The notes under the pieces were generated by a model, which made no database searches, was not told where the DNA came from, and saw only the letters and a list, made by a program, of their open reading frames with translations. Made by a program: the position numbers and the translations under genes. Of a stretch of DNA of 64,000 nt, positions 26,128-37,900 are shown piece by piece. Every line of letters starts with the position of its first letter. Position 1 is the stretch's first letter. Origin of the DNA: Flavobacterium collinsii (GTDB lineage Bacteria; Bacteroidota; Bacteroidia; Flavobacteriales; Flavobacteriaceae); the NCBI RefSeq assembly GCF_902804485.1, contig NZ_CADCST010000077.1, forward strand, positions 124,001 to 188,000, written 5' to 3'.

Positions 26128-27872
26128 TGAACAACAGCGGAGTCATACAGACCAGTAAAAGTGCCGATTTAGTAACGCATAAAATTTTAGTTGAAGGGGA
26201 AGAACTGTCTAAAACCTATCAGGTAAAAAGTATTGTGGTACAAAATGAGGTCAATCGGATTCCTATGGCTCAAATTGTTCTGACAGACGGAGAAGCTTCT
26301 GAAAGAGATTTCAAACTAAGCAATGAAGATTTATTGATTCCCGGGAAAAAAATCGAAATCACTGCCGGTTATCACAACGATGAAGAAACCATTTATAAAG
26401 GAATTATCATTAAACATGCTATTAAAATAAAAGGTGGTGCGTCTTTGCTGATTATCGAATGCAAGGATGAAGCGGTAAAACTTACAATTGGCAGAAAGAG
26501 CAAGTATTTTTATGATGTAAAAGACAGTGATGTTTTTGAAGAAATTATAGGTACCTACGGGTTAGAAAAAGACGTCGAAGCTACTAATTTCAGTCATAAA
26601 GAACTCGTTCAGTACAATACTTCCGATTGGGATTTTATCGTTTCGAGAGCGCAGGCCAATGGCAAGCTTTGTTTTGTAGAGAACGGAAAAATAACCGTCA
26701 GTAAACCCAATCTAACCTCAGCAGCTGTTGAGACAGTAACTTTTGGAGCTTCTTTACTGGATTTTGATGCCGAAATTGATGCCCGAAATCAGTTTGCCAA
26801 AGTGTCTTCGTACAGCTGGGATTACACTAATCAGGAGCTGGTCGAAATTGAAGCGAGTGATCCTGGTGTGAGCCTAAACGGCAATCTTACGGCTTCTGAT
26901 TTGTCTGAAACTATTGAACTTGAAAATCTGGAATTGCGTCACGGTGGTACCATTACCGAAGTTCAGTTACAGGATTGGGCCGATGCCAAATTACTGTTTC
27001 AGCAATTGTCTAAAATCCGCGGAAGAGCCAAATTTCAGGGTATTCCTGCCGTGAAACCGAATACGATCATCACGCTTGAAGGTGTTGGTGACCGCTTTAA
27101 CGGAAAAGCCTACATCACCGGAGTTTTTCACGAACTGACGGAAGGAAACTGGACCATCGATGCTCAATTCGGATTAAATCCGGAGTGGTTCTCCGAAACT
27201 TACGACATTCATACGCCAACAGGTTCCGGAATCATCCCGGCCATAAAAGGACTTCATGCCGGAATTGTAACGCAGCTCGAAGGCGACCCCAATGGTGAAG
27301 ACCGGATTCTGGTAAAAATTCCCATCATCAACAATGAAGAACAGGGGATTTGGTGCCGGGTAGCTTCGCCAGATGCAGGGGAAAACAGAGGTGTGTTTTT
27401 CAGACCCGAAATAGAAGATGAAGTTATTATTGGTTTCGTCAACGAGGACCCAAACAACGCCATCGTTTTAGGAATGCTCCACAGCAGCGGAAAACCTGCT
27501 CCGATCACAGCTTCTGACGACAATCACAAAAAAGGAATTGTCACCCGAAGTGAAATGAAAGTAATGTTTGATGACGAAAAAAAGTCAATCGGAATTGAAA
27601 CTCCTGCAGGCAAAAAAATAACCCTTGATGAAGATAAAGGTGTTATCGTTATTGAAGATGAAAATTCGAATGTGATTACCATTGACAGTAAGGGGATCAA
27701 AATGGAAAGTGCCGGAAACATTGAAATAGTCGCATCAGGCGATGTTAAAATAGAGGGAACCAATGTATCCTTAAAAGCCACAGCGCAATTTAAAGCGGAA
27801 GGAAGTGCCGGCGCAGAATTATCCTCCGGCGCAGTAGCCATTGTAAAAGGAAGCATCGTACAAATAAATTAA
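26127..27872 (+). CDS. VgrG-like central spike protein (Afp8-like)
   Basis: This is a 581-aa spike protein. The gp27-like N-terminal hub covers about residues 1-360 (YQVKSIVVQNEVNRIPMAQI, IKGGASLLIIECKDEAVKLT, WDFIVSRAQANGKLCFV), then the gp5 OB-fold (GIVTQLEGDPNGEDRILVKI, QGIWCRVASPDAGENRGVFF, RPEIEDEVIIGFVNEDPNNA), then a C-terminal beta-helix-like repeat (IEDENSNVITIDSKGIKMES). It forms the trimeric spike that carries the PAAR tip. Length is typical for the family. Confidence 0.94.
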   Translation: MNNSGVIQTSKSADLVTHKILVEGEELSKTYQVKSIVVQNEVNRIPMAQIVLTDGEASERDFKLSNEDLLIPGKKIEITAGYHNDEETIYKGIIIKHAIKIKGGASLLIIECKDEAVKLTIGRKSKYFYDVKDSDVFEEIIGTYGLEKDVEATNFSHKELVQYNTSDWDFIVSRAQANGKLCFVENGKITVSKPNLTSAAVETVTFGASLLDFDAEIDARNQFAKVSSYSWDYTNQELVEIEASDPGVSLNGNLTASDLSETIELENLELRHGGTITEVQLQDWADAKLLFQQLSKIRGRAKFQGIPAVKPNTIITLEGVGDRFNGKAYITGVFHELTEGNWTIDAQFGLNPEWFSETYDIHTPTGSGIIPAIKGLHAGIVTQLEGDPNGEDRILVKIPIINNEEQGIWCRVASPDAGENRGVFFRPEIEDEVIIGFVNEDPNNAIVLGMLHSSGKPAPITASDDNHKKGIVTRSEMKVMFDDEKKSIGIETPAGKKITLDEDKGVIVIEDENSNVITIDSKGIKMESAGNIEIVASGDVKIEGTNVSLKATAQFKAEGSAGAELSSGAVAIVKGSIVQIN

Positions 27873-27898
27873 CCCTTTGGGTATAATTTAAAAAAATG

Positions 27899-28054
27899 TT
27901 TTAACACATAGAGACATAGATTTTATGCCACAATTAAAGATAGTTTAAAAAAATCAAGATTTCTTCACATAGCTCTACGACAGCACTATGCGATAGTATT
28001 AAAAGTGAAACGTCTTTTTTATGGATACAGAACCTATGTTACTATGTGTTAAAA
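27899..28054. repeat. 156-bp MITE-like element with terminal inverted repeats
   Basis: The left end (27899-27924, TTTTAACACATAGAGACATA...) and right end (28031-28054) are inverted repeats that match at about 21 of 24 positions: the reverse complement of the right end reads TTTTAACACATAGTAACATA. Inside are CACATAG and CTATGCG segments. It fills most of the 317-bp gap between the spike and PAAR genes. It has no coding capacity. A 13-bp identical end motif occurs at 16211-16223. Confidence 0.6.
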
Positions 28055-28189
28055 TGAATTACACTCAGCGGGTTAAATTAATCCCGAATGTATTCAATAT
28101 AGTACAATTTCATCGTCCTATTTTAATATTACATCGGTATTGTATCAAAAAATATTGAACTGAAATATAAATAAAATTGGTAGAAAATC

Positions 28190-28480
28190 ATGGGAGCACC
28201 AGCCGCCAGAATTACAGATATGCACGTTTGCCCGATGGTTACCGGAACGGTTCCGCATGTAGGAGGGCCTATCTTACCTGCCGGTTCGCCAACCGTATTA
28301 ATTGGCGGAGTTCCGGCCGCATGTGTCGGAGACATGGCTACCTGCACAGGTCCTCCTGATACCATTGCTGCAGGTTCGTCGACCGTTTTGATTGGAGGAA
28401 AACCTGCCGCACGAATGGGTGATTCAACCGCGCATGGCGGTACAATAGTAGCCGGATTAGCAACCGTTTTAATTGGTTAA
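28190..28480 (+). CDS. PAAR-domain spike tip protein (Afp10-like)
   Basis: This 96-aa protein opens MGAPAARITDMHVCP and is built from repeated Gly/Pro/Ala turns (PHVGGPILPAGSPTVLIGGV, GSSTVLIGGKPAARMGDSTA, GTIVAGLATVLIG). Histidine and cysteine residues in the early segments are the usual metal ligands of PAAR. It caps the VgrG-like spike with a sharp metal-stabilised tip. It lies 2 bp before the gp25-like gene. Confidence 0.94.
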   Translation: MGAPAARITDMHVCPMVTGTVPHVGGPILPAGSPTVLIGGVPAACVGDMATCTGPPDTIAAGSSTVLIGGKPAARMGDSTAHGGTIVAGLATVLIG

Positions 28481-28482
28481 TT

Positions 28483-28893
28483 ATGGAAACAGAACAAGCC
28501 TTTTTGGGAACCGGATGGAGTTTCCCTCCGGAATTTAAAAAAACAACTAAAGCTGCAGTAATGATTTCTGACGAAGAAGACATTAAGAGCAGTCTGGAAA
28601 TTTTATTGTCAACCAAAATAGGAGAACGCATTATGCTTCCTCAATACGGCTGCAATGTCGATGAACTCCTTTTTGATCCTTTAAGCACAACCTTAAAAAC
28701 TTATGTGGCTGAACTAATAAGAACCGCCATTTTGTACCACGAACCCCGAATTGATGTAGAAAAAATCGACATCAGCCAGGGAGATGATCTAAATGGTGAA
28801 TTGTTAGTGGCTTTAGATTATAAAGTAAGAGCTACCAATTCCAGAACTAATATGGTATATCCTTTCTACAAACAAGAAGGAACTAATATTTAA
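28483..28893 (+). CDS. gp25-like baseplate wedge protein (Afp9-like)
   Basis: This 136-aa protein matches the gp25/IraD-like lysozyme-related family: FLGTGWSFPPEF, SDEEDIKSSLEILLSTKIGE, RIMLPQYGCNVDELLFDPLS and VALDYKVRATNSRTNMVYPF. EIL...GER...P.YG is the conserved core of wedge proteins that start sheath assembly at the baseplate. Confidence 0.94.
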   Translation: METEQAFLGTGWSFPPEFKKTTKAAVMISDEEDIKSSLEILLSTKIGERIMLPQYGCNVDELLFDPLSTTLKTYVAELIRTAILYHEPRIDVEKIDISQGDDLNGELLVALDYKVRATNSRTNMVYPFYKQEGTNI

Positions 28894-28900
28894 GAATATT

Positions 28901-31900
28901 ATGTGTAACAACAGCGACCATACAAACGATATAGTATTTAAAAGAAATGGCACCGATCAGGGCGACCGCCTGAACAGTATTCTTGATCCTGGCAATTTAA
29001 AACTCCATGACTTTGATATTGAAGACTGGTTTCTTTTTACCTATAACTTTGCCAAACAAGTAAAGTTTTTTGAAACGACCAACAGCAAAAAAGCATCCGG
29101 TGACTGGCAGGTGATTTTTGATCATTTTGGTTTTTCACAAACTGACATTCCTTTCAGAAAAGACAAAACCTATGCTACGCTAAAACAAAGCATTTCAGAA
29201 ATACTGCGCAATATTGAGTTTGAAGGTACTCTAACGCCGCATATGACTCTTTTTATATGTTTCTTAAAGCTGTTGGAATTATCTAAAGCACGCTTTAATT
29301 TAATCACCAAAAAACACCTTGATTTCTTTTATAAAGATATTTTACAAATCGAAAAGCTTCCTGCAAAAGCAGATCAGGTATATGTTATTTTTGAACTAGC
29401 CAAAAAAAGTACCGAGGAACAAATTGCAGCGCAAACCCAGTTAGATGCCGGAAAAGATGCCCAGGGCAACAAACTCATTTATAAAACTAATGAAGAACTA
29501 ATCGCCAATAAAGCTCAGATTACAGCCCTTAAAAGTGTTTACAACGATATTAAATTAGGTCAAATCAAAGTAAGTCAGGTGGCAAATTCTCTTGACGGAC
29601 AAGGAGAAAGTCTGAAAGAAGAATATAAATACTGGCTGCCATTTGGCTATACGTCTAATGAAGAAAAATATACCGAACTCAAAGCCGCCAGACTTGGCTT
29701 TGCCATCGCTTCCCCTTTATTGCAATTAAAAGAAGGAGAAAGAAATATTGATATTACCATCACCTTCAATGAAGCCTTTGATTTTACCATCGAACCCTTC
29801 ACCGAACCAATCACGGTCAATGACCTTGCAGAGAATATCAGTATTTTTTGCAGCGGTGAAAAAGAATGGCTTGGTCCTTTCAGAATTAGTGAAGCCGCTG
29901 CCACCTCCGGTATTTTAGGAAATCAATTGCGATTGGTCTTTCAGATTTCAAAAGATACTCCTTCCATTGTCAATTACGATCAAAAAAAACTGGGAGAATC
30001 TTTCACAGATACCGACCCCATTATCCGTTTTTTAATTCGTACCGAAGATAAGAAAGGACATTATTTGTTTAGAAATCTGGTTACCAAAACCATCAGTACC
30101 CTAAATATAAAAGTAGATGTTAAAGATGTCAAATCTTTGTTATTGGAAAGCGATACCGGTGTATTAAATGTGGCCAAACCTTTCTATCCGTTTACGACAC
30201 AGCCTACCAGCGGTTCTGCCTTTTTGATTAATTATCCGGAGATCTTTTCGAAAAAATGGAAAAATATAGATGTCAAAATAAATTGGAAAAACACACCCAA
30301 ATCTTTTAAAACACATTACAAAGCATACAAAACGAAATATCTTGATACCACAATAAGCCAGACTCTTTTTCTTAGCGGAATGTTTCTGGAACAAGTTGTA
30401 GAAGAAGTTGCTGTAAATCAGCCTGAAGATCCACAACCCACAATCGATGCTGTTGTAATAAATACTCCGCCAAGAAGTATTCCGATTCTAAACACAAAAG
30501 ACTCCGATCTAATTGTAGAATCAGATGAATATTTTAAAGGTACTGTATCGATACTAAACAAAGAAAACTGGGAAAGCAAAAGTACCAACACTGTTTTGTT
30601 TACTCTAAAAGATGCCTCTTATGTAACGGAATTCTCTCTGGCAGGAAACAGTTATGATATCGATAAAAGCGGTCCGATCCGATTGACATTGAACCAGTCG
30701 TTATTGCACTCCTTGTATCCGAAAATATATACGCTCGCCATCATGAGCAAAAATCCGGAAACACTGATTCCGAACGAAGCTTACACTCCATTTATCGAAA
30801 CGATCAGTTTGAATTATACGGCAGAGGAAACCGCCGATTTTACCCATCAAACGGAGACAGAATATCAGGCTGAACGAATAAAATTATTTCAAGAAGCCCC
30901 TTTTGGTCAAAGTAAAGAACATTCTTATTTGAAGAATCTGGCCAGACAAAAAGGAGTTGTTGACGCTAATGCAGCTATTACAAGCCGTTTGGTTCCTGAT
31001 TATTGTAATGGAGGTGAATTTTACATAGGCCTTGAAGAAGCAGAAAACTTACAACAGATTACCTTATTGATCCAACTACTGGAAGGAAGCGAAAATCCGC
31101 TTGCTAAATCCTTTGTCGGAAGAGAAAAAATAGAATGGTTTATACTCTGTGACAATCATTGGAAAAATATTGAAAATGAGATTCTGGGCAATTCAACAGA
31201 TAATTTTTTAAAGTCAGGAATCCTGAAATTTGCTATTCCGAAACAAGCAACCAAAAACAATACTTTATTTCCGGATAACCTGATTTGGGTAAGGGCTAAA
31301 ATGCATAAAGCCTATGATGCGATCTGCAAAGTAATCGACATCAAAACACAGGTGGTCACTGCCGAATTTTTTAACAACGGTAATGATTTGTCGCATTTAG
31401 AAAAGGGACTGCCTGCCGAAACCATTTCTAAACTTATTACCCGAATAACACAGGTTAAAAGTGTCGAGCAGCCTTTTAATTCTTTTAACGGAAAAGCACT
31501 GGAATCAGATGAGACCTATTACAAACGTGTAAGCGAACGTCTGCGTCATAAAAACAGAGCGATCACACTCTGGGATTACGAACATCTTATTCTTCAGGAA
31601 TTTCCTCAGGTTTTCAGAGTAAAATGCCTCAATCATACCAATAATGAAACCGAGTCTTTTCTCTCACCCGGAGATGTGACCCTTATAGTCGTTCCGGATA
31701 TTATAAACAAAAACGTATTTGATCTTTATGAACCCAGAGTAAATACAGCAACTTTAAATAAAATTCGGCATTATGTCAGTGGTTTAAACAGTATGCATGT
31801 AGAAGCTTCTGTCATTAATCCGGAATACGAAAAGGTAATTATAAAACTAAATGTCAAGTTCTACCCCGAATACGATGAGAATTTCTATAAGAAACAGCTT

Positions 31901-32239
31901 AATCAGGACATTACGAAATTCTTATCCCCATGGGCATTTGACACCACTCAGGACATCCTTTTTGGAATTGAATTGCACCGAAGCACTATAATTGATTACA
32001 TCGAAAAATTATACTATGTCGACTATCTGGCAGAACTGGAAATGGCCAAGCTCAAAGACAATACAGAATCTGAAAATCCAAGCGATCCGGCTTATCTGGC
32101 AACGCTCGAATTTTTATCGGTCTTGTCGCCGTCTAATCCAAAACGCATTTTGGTATCCGTAAAAAACCATATCATTTCGACAGAGATAAAAACTTGCAAA
32201 ATATCTAATACTCAATCTGAAGAGACATGTCAATATTAA
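28901..32239 (+). CDS. Baseplate J/gp6-like protein (Afp11-like)
   Basis: This is a 1112-aa baseplate component. The C-terminal third holds the baseplate-J-like part (FNGKALESDETYYKRVSERL, AITLWDYEHLILQEFPQVFR, PGDVTLIVVPD, LNSMHVEASVINPEYEKVII). The N-terminal 600 residues are a larger Bacteroidota-type extension. It would form the wedge ring around the spike hub. It overlaps the next gene by 13 nt. Confidence 0.87.
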   Translation: MCNNSDHTNDIVFKRNGTDQGDRLNSILDPGNLKLHDFDIEDWFLFTYNFAKQVKFFETTNSKKASGDWQVIFDHFGFSQTDIPFRKDKTYATLKQSISEILRNIEFEGTLTPHMTLFICFLKLLELSKARFNLITKKHLDFFYKDILQIEKLPAKADQVYVIFELAKKSTEEQIAAQTQLDAGKDAQGNKLIYKTNEELIANKAQITALKSVYNDIKLGQIKVSQVANSLDGQGESLKEEYKYWLPFGYTSNEEKYTELKAARLGFAIASPLLQLKEGERNIDITITFNEAFDFTIEPFTEPITVNDLAENISIFCSGEKEWLGPFRISEAAATSGILGNQLRLVFQISKDTPSIVNYDQKKLGESFTDTDPIIRFLIRTEDKKGHYLFRNLVTKTISTLNIKVDVKDVKSLLLESDTGVLNVAKPFYPFTTQPTSGSAFLINYPEIFSKKWKNIDVKINWKNTPKSFKTHYKAYKTKYLDTTISQTLFLSGMFLEQVVEEVAVNQPEDPQPTIDAVVINTPPRSIPILNTKDSDLIVESDEYFKGTVSILNKENWESKSTNTVLFTLKDASYVTEFSLAGNSYDIDKSGPIRLTLNQSLLHSLYPKIYTLAIMSKNPETLIPNEAYTPFIETISLNYTAEETADFTHQTETEYQAERIKLFQEAPFGQSKEHSYLKNLARQKGVVDANAAITSRLVPDYCNGGEFYIGLEEAENLQQITLLIQLLEGSENPLAKSFVGREKIEWFILCDNHWKNIENEILGNSTDNFLKSGILKFAIPKQATKNNTLFPDNLIWVRAKMHKAYDAICKVIDIKTQVVTAEFFNNGNDLSHLEKGLPAETISKLITRITQVKSVEQPFNSFNGKALESDETYYKRVSERLRHKNRAITLWDYEHLILQEFPQVFRVKCLNHTNNETESFLSPGDVTLIVVPDIINKNVFDLYEPRVNTATLNKIRHYVSGLNSMHVEASVINPEYEKVIIKLNVKFYPEYDENFYKKQLNQDITKFLSPWAFDTTQDILFGIELHRSTIIDYIEKLYYVDYLAELEMAKLKDNTESENPSDPAYLATLEFLSVLSPSNPKRILVSVKNHIISTEIKTCKISNTQSEETCQY

Positions 32240-34929
32240 ATCCAAATAGTACAATTCCGAAAAAGGTTGCTACCGAAGATGACCTGGATTTTTTCTATCT
32301 CAGAAAAAAAGGTATTGAGTATATCGAACAGCTCGGAGGCAAATTATGGACCGATTTTAATTCGCATGATCCCGGTATTACCATGCTGGAAATGCTTTGT
32401 TATGCCGTAACCGATCTTGGCATGCGGATCAATCTGCCTATCGAAAACGTTTTGGCCTCTGATGTGAAAGAAAAAGATATTCCATCACAGTTTTTTAAAG
32501 CCTCGGAAGTACTGCCTACAAGTCCGGTTACAGCCCTGGATTACAGAAAACTGTTTATTGATATTGACGGAGTTAAAAATTGCTGGCCGGCGAAACACAA
32601 AAAAACAATGTATGTCAATTGTAAAGACGAACAGCTTTCCTATAATTATAAGGATTTTAATGAGCTTCCGAGAGGGTTTAAAAAACAGTTTCAACTTAAA
32701 GGATTGTATGATCTTTATGTCGATTTTGAGAGCCGAAAACCGTCTGATATTAATGCCGTCAAAGACAAAATCAGAAAAAAATACCACGCCAACAGAAACC
32801 TGTGCGAAGACCTCATCAATATTATAAAAGTTGAAGAATACCCTATAAAAATATGTACCAGCATTGAGATCGACACTCAGGCCGACGAAGAAATGGTTCA
32901 TGCCCTTGTACTAAGTGCACTCGATGGTTATTTGTCGACTACCGTTAATTTTTATTCCGTTAAGCAAATGATGGACAAAGGATATTCCTCCTTAGAAATA
33001 TTTGACGGTCCGGTTTTAGAAAGCGGTTTTATCGATACCAAAGAATTAATCGAAGCCGAACTGACCAGTGAAGTCCGATTATCAGATATTATAAAACTGA
33101 TTATGAATGTGCCGGGAGTACTCACCATCAAAGATATTTCTCTGGGGAATTGCGGTGACAATGAAACCGAGGGAAATCAATGGCTACTTTGTCTGGAGGA
33201 ATACCAAAAACCGGTCATTTGTTATAAAAGTGTTTTCAATTACAATAAAGGCGTATTGCCACTAAATATTAATAAAACACAGGTAGCTCTATATCTGGAG
33301 GAAATTAATGCCGAGAAAGATAAAGCGACCGATTATGCCAGCAAACATAAAGAGCTGAAAATACCTAACGGCAGCTACTTAAAACCAGACAGCTATACTA
33401 CCATACAAAACGATTTCCCGGACACTTACGGTATCGGGGAAGCCGGTTTACCAACTCGGGCCACAGTCGCCCGACAGTCTCAGGCCAAACAGCTTAAAGG
33501 GTATCTTTTATTCTTTGATCAGATTCTCGCCAGTTACTTTAAACATTTAGGAAAGGTTAACGAAATCCTTTCGGTAAGCGGGAATCTTACCAAGACTTTC
33601 TTTACTCAGGCAGTAAAAGACATCGAAGGTTTTAGTGATCTGGTAACGGACTATCCGGAACACAATGATGATTATCTGACCGAAATTCTTTTTAAACAGC
33701 TGGATAATAATATCGAGAGAAGAAATAACATACTGGATCATCTTTTAGGGCGTTTTGCAGAACGTTTTTCCGAATATGTTTTTATCAATAAAAGCATCTA
33801 TGGCAGTGCTACCGACGAAGTAGTCCTGAAAAACAAAGAAGACTTTTTGAAAGACTATAAAATCGTAAGCAAAAACCGCGGTACTTCTTTTAATTACTAC
33901 CAGCAGCTGAACAGTAATTTGTGGGATACCAACAATGTTTCGGGTGTGAAGAAGAGACTTGCCAGACTTTTGGGGATTAAAAATTACAATAGAAGACATC
34001 TCTCTGATTCATTTGTTGATCTCTATCATTTTATTGATTCAGACAATCAGCTGGTGTATCGATGGAGAGTCAGAGACGACAAACACAAAATTGTGCTCTC
34101 TGCTACAACAGAGTATTATGATACTTCTACAGCAAACCGGGAATTGTATTTTGCCATCCTGCAAATCATCCAAACCAAAGAATATAATGTCGAAGAAGCT
34201 TTTAAAAAAGGAATTTCGGATCCGCAGGTTATCGATAACATTCAGATCCATCGGTCTCCTTCCGGCAAATATTCTTATGACATCATTAATCCGTTAATTA
34301 CAGATGTAAACAACAAGGACAGGATTATCGCCAAACGCTATACGTATTACAGTTCCCTGCAAAAAGTAAAACAGTCTATTCTGGATTTAATCCATTTTAT
34401 GAAAGAGGTATTTACAGAGGAAGGAATGTTTATCGTTGAACATATGATGCTTCGTCCCGATGTAAATCTCACGACTGTAAATCCGGAAACCTTTTTACCC
34501 ATTTGTACAGACCAATGCAAAAGCTGTGAGCCTTTGGACCCTTACTCCTATCGCGTAAGCATTATACTGCCCGGATACACCTTGCGCTTTGCCAATATCG
34601 ATTTTAGAAATTATATCGAAAAAGTTATTAAAGAAGAATTACCGGCACATGTTCTGGCAAAAATCTGCTGGATCGGACATCGGAAAAATGAAATTGAAAA
34701 TCCGGCAGAAAATGAACTTTTACAGTTTGAGAATTCATATAAGGAATATTTATTTGCTAAAACCTCACTGAACCAGGAACAACCGGAAACAGAACTGATA
34801 CAACTTATTAAGTCCATATCAGGCCTTAGCAATTTATATCCTACAGGAAGGCTATTTGATTGCAGCGACGAAAACGAAAATCAATTCGAGAAAATAATAC
34901 TGGGAAAAACAAATTTAGGATCACTATAA
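32227..34929 (+). CDS. Large baseplate protein (Afp12/Pvc12-like)
   Basis: This is a 900-aa protein. The N-terminal segment LDFFYLRKKGIEYIEQLGGK then WTDFNSHDPGITMLEMLCYA is a signature of the second large baseplate protein in eCIS loci (gp6/gp7-like). C-terminal Cys-rich ICTDQCKSCEPLDPYSYR precedes a compact domain with WIGH. It overlaps the preceding gene by 13 nt and leaves 12 bp before the next. Its role is in the baseplate wedge; details are inferred from position and motif. Confidence 0.83.
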   Translation: MSILNPNSTIPKKVATEDDLDFFYLRKKGIEYIEQLGGKLWTDFNSHDPGITMLEMLCYAVTDLGMRINLPIENVLASDVKEKDIPSQFFKASEVLPTSPVTALDYRKLFIDIDGVKNCWPAKHKKTMYVNCKDEQLSYNYKDFNELPRGFKKQFQLKGLYDLYVDFESRKPSDINAVKDKIRKKYHANRNLCEDLINIIKVEEYPIKICTSIEIDTQADEEMVHALVLSALDGYLSTTVNFYSVKQMMDKGYSSLEIFDGPVLESGFIDTKELIEAELTSEVRLSDIIKLIMNVPGVLTIKDISLGNCGDNETEGNQWLLCLEEYQKPVICYKSVFNYNKGVLPLNINKTQVALYLEEINAEKDKATDYASKHKELKIPNGSYLKPDSYTTIQNDFPDTYGIGEAGLPTRATVARQSQAKQLKGYLLFFDQILASYFKHLGKVNEILSVSGNLTKTFFTQAVKDIEGFSDLVTDYPEHNDDYLTEILFKQLDNNIERRNNILDHLLGRFAERFSEYVFINKSIYGSATDEVVLKNKEDFLKDYKIVSKNRGTSFNYYQQLNSNLWDTNNVSGVKKRLARLLGIKNYNRRHLSDSFVDLYHFIDSDNQLVYRWRVRDDKHKIVLSATTEYYDTSTANRELYFAILQIIQTKEYNVEEAFKKGISDPQVIDNIQIHRSPSGKYSYDIINPLITDVNNKDRIIAKRYTYYSSLQKVKQSILDLIHFMKEVFTEEGMFIVEHMMLRPDVNLTTVNPETFLPICTDQCKSCEPLDPYSYRVSIILPGYTLRFANIDFRNYIEKVIKEELPAHVLAKICWIGHRKNEIENPAENELLQFENSYKEYLFAKTSLNQEQPETELIQLIKSISGLSNLYPTGRLFDCSDENENQFEKIILGKTNLGSL

Positions 34930-34941
34930 ATACCATTCAAA

Positions 34942-37900
34942 ATGTTAGTAAAACTTTCAACCATAACAACGCTGTACCGAAGATTCACCAAAAATCAGGT
35001 ACTAACAGAAGGACATCTTAACGAGATTGTAGATTATTTTGATGATCAGGATCGTATTTCCAGAATTGGTCTTAGTGGTGTCGGCATCATTTGCGGATTT
35101 AAGGTTTCATACAGCCCCGTTTCAAAAGACATTACCATAACACAAGGCAGCGGTATCACGACCGACGGTGATCTTATACAGTTGTACAAGTCTACTCCAA
35201 ACGGCGGAAAAATTATTGATTTTGAAAGTAAACAGTACACTCATTATAAAGTATACGACAACAAAAAAGCTGCTTACAAACCTTATTTTTACGATGGTAC
35301 AAAACAGCTTGATATCTTCGAACTTTTAACTGCCGAACAGCAACTTACCGAAAGTGCCAATACTTATCCAATATATTATCTTAAAAAAAATACAGGATTA
35401 GAGGTAACCGATGCTGTCGTTCTTTTGTATATCGAATCTTATGAAAAAGATTCCGATCTCTGTGTCAGCCTCTCTTGCGACAATCAAGGACTGGAAATTA
35501 TCGGTAATCACAAAGCCTTATTGGTAAGTAAAACCGTTGCGGCGCAGATAAACAGTCATGATAAGATCATAAGCAAAATCAAATTCTCTAACCTGTATTA
35601 CAAACTCCCGGAACTGATTTCTAACCGCATTGTATTACAGCCCGAAGATTTTAGCAGTTATTATGAAATCAAGAGAAAATTCACCAATGGTCTGTTCCGA
35701 AACAATGTAGTGGCCAGACTGCGAGACGGTTTTGAAATACTATTAACCGCATTAGAAATGCCTGTCATACTGGATTCTATTAAAAAGAATCTGGCTTCCC
35801 TGTACAGTTTTGATGAAAAAAATGCCCCTCCTGATTTTCAGTATCGATACGATCTGCTCAACGATTTAATTGATACTTACAATGAGATCAGACTTTTATT
35901 ATCAAATATGGACTATGATTTTTGCTTTCCGGACATCAAATCATTCCCCAAACACTTAATGCTGGGAGAAGTGCAAAAAAGCGGTCCTTGTTTTGAATAC
36001 CGACATTCTTTTTACAAATCACCGTTGCTCACGGGACAGAACCTTAGCACCTGTAATGATTGTCTGCCATTTGACACGCTTAACGAACCCGGGAAGAAAG
36101 ACACCATTAACGAATTTATTGTCGATTTAGAAGGTAAAGAAATTACAATCTGTTATGGAAAAAATACAGATTTACAGAAATTGTACAGTCTGATAAAACG
36201 CTGCGTACAATTATTAGCAAATTACAATGTAAACTATACTTATATAAAAATCACTCCTAGTTTTGAATTGGGTTCGCTTGGTAAAAAAGCAATTCCATTT
36301 TACAATAACGTGGGCGATCATCTTATTGAACTTTGGGATTACGAAAAAACCACTATCGGACAACAGCGCAATAACAGAAGTTATCATGATAACTTATTGA
36401 ATACAAAATGGCCTAACGAAATGGTCTCAGATCACAACTTTTACAGAATCGAAGGGCATCAGGGTACAGACTATAAAAAAGCACTAAAAACGATTCAGGC
36501 CATCAGACGCCAGTACGGTTTAGGATTCAATGTTGTTGTACTTGGAGTAAAAGCCTATGACGCAAAAAAAATAGTTGAAAATTATACCTCCTACTATCTG
36601 AACAAAAATCACGGATACGAACACAAATCCGGTGTGGCACCCGGAGGCACATTTGTCATGATTTATATTGAAGGAGAGTACAGTCAATATCCTTATTATT
36701 ACGGCTATGGTTATCCGTACGAATATCCACGCGGAAATTCTCTCGCAGGCGATTTTGAAAAAGAGGGCGATAAAAAAGAACCCGGAGAATCTATCGTGCT
36801 AAATCCGGTAATAGCCGACTTTACCTTACCGTATTTATGCTGCGATGATAATTTCATCACGCTGTCCTTACCTATGAACCATATCTGCTTTGATGAAACA
36901 ACGCCTTACTTCCCCTTTCACGTAACCCCAACCGGAGGTTTTGTAAAAGCTGATGTAGAAGAAGATTTGAATGGCGGAGTGACCAAAAATCAATATGGCG
37001 AATTTGTTTTCGATCCAAAATTAGTCAGTGAAGAACTCATCGGAAAACCGATAACTTTTACGGTGAATAATTTTGAAACCAACTGTCAAATAACCATTTT
37101 TAGAAAACCAAAATTTGATTTCACTTTTGTCTTCCCAAAATCACTCCATAAAACCGGAGTTGTAGTCGATTTTAGTATTAGCGGTGAGAATCAGAAAGAC
37201 ATGAAATATATTTGGGATTTTGGTGATGGCAGTGAGCCTGTTGCCACTACTGAAGCAAAAATTCAACATGTTTATTCTTATGAAGTACCTGCTAAAGAAA
37301 GCTATAGTTTTCAGGTAAAAGTTACTGGTGAAAACGGAAACTGTAATGCTCAGGCACAGCATCCGGTAACTTTTGAAGTGCCTGTAGTCGTAGGTATCGA
37401 CACCAGAAACATCTGCAGAAACGACCTTAAACCGCATGTTTTAACTATTGAACCGAATAGTAAAAAAACCGTCTTATCAGGCCCGGGAGTTTCCCAGAAT
37501 GATGCAGGTCAATACATTTTTATCGGCAATAATGTTCCTAAAGATGTAGATCACGTAGTTATATTAATAAATGGTAAACCTTCGAACCTTACCATTACGA
37601 TGCAAAATCCGCCTGTAGCTTTATTTAGTTTTACCATCAGAAACAATCAGCTTGTATTGGCAAACAACTCTACAGATGCCATAAAATATATATGGAATAT
37701 TGACGGAGAGATGGTAGAAACAGACTCTATTGAACCTATCACGCGACCGCTTTCTCTATATAAAAACGACGTGATCAAAGTATCGCTTTCTGCACTCAAC
37801 AAAAGATGCGGCGAATCAATAGACGGTCCGAAAGATATCCGAATTCGTGAAAAACCGACTGAAAATCCCTGTCTGACCAATGCAGTAGAATTTGTCAAAA

